Below are positions 7,053 through 8,820 of a stretch of DNA of 8,820 nucleotides, one piece after another; the stretch's first letter is position 1, and every line of letters begins with the position of its first letter. Position numbers and translations under genes: made by a program. The DNA is from an uncultured Lachnospiraceae bacterium (GTDB lineage: Bacteria; Bacillota; Clostridia; Lachnospirales; Lachnospiraceae). The DNA is taken from the NCBI GenBank assembly GCA_945836355.1, contig CAMALD010000040.1, forward strand, positions 1-8,820, written 5' to 3'. Under the pieces are notes generated by a model. That model did not search any database, was not told the DNA's origin, and saw only the letters and a program-made list of their open reading frames with translations.

Positions 7053-8507
7053 CTATAGAGTGATTCCTTCAAAATCACAGACCTCAAGGCAAGCCAGTGT
7101 ATCGTAATCGGTCTTGCCGCAGCCCACCACTCTGGCTGCCTGATTGGTAATAGCATGCTCTAAAAAATTGCGGACATCACGGGCATTTGCAAAATTCTCC
7201 GGCTTGTTCTCACAGCGCTTTTCCAAAAATTCCTTCACGTAGGCCTGCGCCTCCTGCGACAGCGTATACTCCTGCTTTCTGCACATGCTCTCCAGAATTT
7301 CATAGAGCTCCTGAGGTGTATAATCCTCAAAATGAATAAAACGCGAAAAACGGGAACGCAGCCCCGGATTCGAACTCAGAAACTGCTCCATCAGATCCGG
7401 ATATCCTGCCACAATTACCACCAGCGAGTCCCTGTTGTCCTCCATCGCCTTGAGCAGCGTATCCACCGCTTCCTGTCCGAAATCGCCCTCGCCCTTGCCC
7501 ACGGTAAGCGCATACGCCTCATCAATAAACAAAATACCGCCGATGGCATCATCAATCACATCCATCGTTTTCGTCGCAGTCTGACCGATATAGCCGCCGA
7601 CCAGCCCGCCGCGGTCCACCTCCACAAGCTGCCCGGTCTCAAGGATTCCGAGTGACTTATAAATCTTAGCCAGCAGCCTTGCCACCGTCGTCTTTCCGGT
7701 CCCCGGATTGCCCGAAAATACGAGGTGCTTTGACACGGAAGGCGCCTTCATATTCTTTTCTTTCCGCAGCTTTGCCACCTGCACCAGATTGACCAGATGG
7801 TTTACCTCCTGCTTTACCGCAGCAAGCCCGGTCAGCTCGTTCAACTCGGCCAGTATGCTCTCCACACTCTCCTCCGGCTCATCCTCCGGCTTTTTATCCT
7901 CTTTTTTGTCCTTTGTTCGGTTATCCTCTGACCTTCCCCGGTCATTTGCTCCGCCTGCTCGGCGGATACCCCGGTCATCCTTAAGAACCGGCCGCACATT
8001 GGCACCGCGCCGGAACAAGCCGTATTCCTTTAAAAAATTCTCCAGCATACGCATGTACTCCGACAAGCGGCAGGTCTCCTCATCCGTCGCGCGCTCATCC
8101 TGCGCGATATAGTTCTGTCCGAGCAGACGGTAGGTCTCCACAAGCGTCATCGCCTTTTTGCGTCGGTAAACAGGATCCTCCATCTTATTCCCGGCATCTG
8201 CGAGCACAAAATACTTTAAGGCGCGAGGTACCTCCGTCCGATACGCCGCTGAATTCGTGCGCTCGGTTTTGCGAAACTCCTCCAGCTCATCCACCGTAAA
8301 TTCATATCCGAGAGTGCTGTTGATGAAGCCAAGCTCTTCTGTATCCACCTCGCCCTCCGCATATGAAAGATACGATAAAAATTTCAGAAATTCAAAGCGC
8401 ACTGTCGCTCGGAGCGTCATTTTCTCATTCATGCCGATTCCGGCTTTATTGATTGCCGCAGCCATGCCGTAACAGGTCTCTATCAATTCATTCAATTTAT
8501 CCGCCAT
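7053..8507 (-). CDS. TerB-like domain fused to CbbX/SpoVK-type AAA+ ATPase
   Basis: A cytosolic ATP-driven protein-remodelling machine of the CbbX/SpoVK branch, likely a hexamer (484 residues). Residues about 30-165 are helical; FLSYLSYAEGEVDTEELGFIN (43-63) has the acidic pattern of TerB-like domains. A highly charged, probably disordered linker covers about 170-215. The AAA+ module follows: Walker A GNPGTGKT (266-273), pore-loop region GGYIGQT (304-310), Walker B ILFIDEAYAL (325-334), sensor-1 region VIVAGYPDLM (364-373), arginine-finger segment LRSRF (383-387) and sensor 2 NARDVRN (441-447). All catalytic elements look intact. The frame stays open upstream to 8816, but the ATG at 8507 has a G-rich ribosome site just upstream and a promoter at 8542-8570; the upstream part crosses hairpins and is not protein-like. 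The substrate is unknown. SpoVK is the closest common label, but a sporulation role cannot be shown. Confidence 0.9.
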   Translation of the reverse strand: MADKLNELIETCYGMAAAINKAGIGMNEKMTLRATVRFEFLKFLSYLSYAEGEVDTEELGFINSTLGYEFTVDELEEFRKTERTNSAAYRTEVPRALKYFVLADAGNKMEDPVYRRKKAMTLVETYRLLGQNYIAQDERATDEETCRLSEYMRMLENFLKEYGLFRRGANVRPVLKDDRGIRRAGGANDRGRSEDNRTKDKKEDKKPEDEPEESVESILAELNELTGLAAVKQEVNHLVNLVQVAKLRKEKNMKAPSVSKHLVFSGNPGTGKTTVARLLAKIYKSLGILETGQLVEVDRGGLVGGYIGQTATKTMDVIDDAIGGILFIDEAYALTVGKGEGDFGQEAVDTLLKAMEDNRDSLVVIVAGYPDLMEQFLSSNPGLRSRFSRFIHFEDYTPQELYEILESMCRKQEYTLSQEAQAYVKEFLEKRCENKPENFANARDVRNFLEHAITNQAARVVGCGKTDYDTLACLEVCDFEGITL

Positions 8508-8541
8508 GCTTCCCCGCCCTCTTTCTCTCTTTATGCCAGTT

Positions 8542-8570
8542 ATCTTAACATAATTCCCGCCAGCTTGCAA
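8542..8570 (-). promoter_or_regulatory. Sigma-A-type promoter of the AAA+ gene
   Basis: On the minus strand, TTGCAA (8570-8565), 17-nt spacer ending in TGT, then TAAGAT (8547-8542). Both hexamers match at 4 of 6 positions, helped by the TGn extension. The start would be near 8535, about 28 nt before the ATG at 8507. It also supports that ATG over the longer open frame. Confidence 0.5.
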
Positions 8571-8601
8571 TCGGAAGTACCTTGAATTTGTCCCGGAGAT
8601 A

Positions 8602-8625
8602 AAGAGTTTTTCATGCAAAACTCTT
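8602..8625. repeat. Hairpin, 9-bp perfect stem
   Basis: AAGAGTTTT (8602-8610) and AAAACTCTT (8617-8625) pair perfectly around a 6-nt loop. No T-run follows on either strand, so it is not a classic terminator. Confidence 0.8.
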
Positions 8626-8677
8626 GTGCCGCTTTTGCGTCGCACCAGCGACAATGTTCCATTGCAAAAGCGTGCAC
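8626..8677. repeat. Three-way-junction palindrome
   Basis: The outer stem pairs 8626-8638 with 8664-8677: 13 pairs with one bulged T at 8673, including GCTTTTGC/GCAAAAGC. The enclosed bases divide exactly into two smaller hairpins with no unpaired junction base: GTCGC-ACCA-GCGAC (8639-8652) and AATG-TTC-CATT (8653-8663). Such complete use of bases is unlikely to be chance. Confidence 0.8.
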
Positions 8678-8690
8678 ATCCCCCGGATGC

Positions 8691-8723
8691 ATTCGCATAG
8701 GAAATCTCGTTTCCTATGTGAAT
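8691..8723. repeat. Long hairpin, 14-bp stem
   Basis: Arms 8691-8704 and 8710-8723 pair around the 5-nt loop TCTCG. All pairs are Watson-Crick except 8695/8719, which is G-T on the plus strand. A small CATCC-CCC-GGATG hairpin (8677-8689) lies just before it. Confidence 0.8.
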
Positions 8724-8738
8724 ACAAATCAGGGAGCA

Positions 8739-8762
8739 GCGCCACGGATGGCGCATTGCGCC
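8739..8762. repeat. Two mutually exclusive GC-rich hairpins
   Basis: GCGCCA-CGGA-TGGCGC (8739-8754) and GGCGC-ATT-GCGCC (8750-8762) share bases 8750-8754, so only one can form at a time. This is the geometry of a simple structural switch, though GC-rich repeats can also give it by chance. Confidence 0.6.
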
Positions 8763-8820
8763 CGACGCGTCACTTATCAGAAAATGCGTCAAAACATCCT
8801 GAAAAATCAGGAACAAGTGA

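Larger units (their letters stand above)
8571..8820. other. Gene-free region with a dense array of inverted repeats
   Basis: No credible gene is visible in the last 250 bases. From 8602 to 8820 the sequence is almost wholly made of hairpin-forming segments: 8602-8625, 8626-8677 (three-way junction), 8677-8689, 8691-8723, 8739-8762, 8764-8790 and 8798-8811, the last inside an outer pair at 8770-8775/8815-8820. It probably continues past the right edge. Two stems contain G-T pairs in the plus-strand reading (8695/8719 and 8769/8785), which would pair as G-U in plus-strand RNA but mismatch in minus-strand RNA. This could be a structured RNA, a dispersed palindromic repeat, or the 3' end of a gene outside the window. 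Which of these is undecided. Confidence 0.6.

Noticed and set aside
8508..8816. 103-residue open extension at the N-terminus of the AAA+ protein
   Set aside because: It runs through several hairpins, has no family-like sequence, and lies upstream of a good ribosome site and promoter for the ATG at 8507. The open frame seems to be chance.

Overview
The window looks like chromosomal DNA of a Gram-positive anaerobe of the class Clostridia, most likely Lachnospiraceae. This is inferred from strong GGAGG/AAAGGGG ribosome binding sites, sigma-A-type promoters, clostridial-style lipoproteins with trigger-factor domains, and overall gene content. Every gene supported here is on the minus strand, so transcription runs from high to low coordinates. 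No phage, transposon, CRISPR, tRNA or rRNA was seen.

In order of transcription: (1) Positions 8571-8820 hold no credible gene. They carry a dense run of inverted repeats, including a near-perfect three-way junction, which looks like a structured RNA or a dispersed palindromic element. (2) A promoter at 8542-8570 drives a 484-residue protein with a TerB-like helical N-terminus, a charged linker and a CbbX/SpoVK-type AAA+ ATPase (7053-8507). (3) Two tandem, paralogous lipoproteins follow (5816-6928 and 4621-5799). Both have trigger-factor-type FKBP and C-terminal domains; the first keeps the FKBP core and the second has lost it. A perfect 21-bp hairpin closes this pair. (4) A LacI/GalR-family repressor gene (3363-4373) has a strong extended -10 promoter surrounded by operator-like repeats. 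(5) A promoter at 3284-3312 starts a compact operon: an orphan HPt phosphotransfer protein, glutamyl-tRNA synthetase (gltX), and a UvrD/PcrA-family helicase that runs off the left edge.

The operon hpt-gltX-helicase is tightly packed: 26 bp separate hpt from gltX, and the helicase's TTG start touches the gltX TAG stop in the same reading frame. The lipoprotein pair probably helps secreted proteins fold at the outer face of the membrane. The AAA+ protein probably remodels a protein partner that cannot be identified here. No sugar transporter or enzyme adjoins the LacI-type regulator, so its effector and regulon cannot be inferred.

The most unusual parts are the multi-hairpin region at the right end, the TerB-AAA+ fusion, the asymmetric lipoprotein pair, and the in-frame TAG/TTG junction. 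No wholly new system can be demonstrated from this sequence alone.
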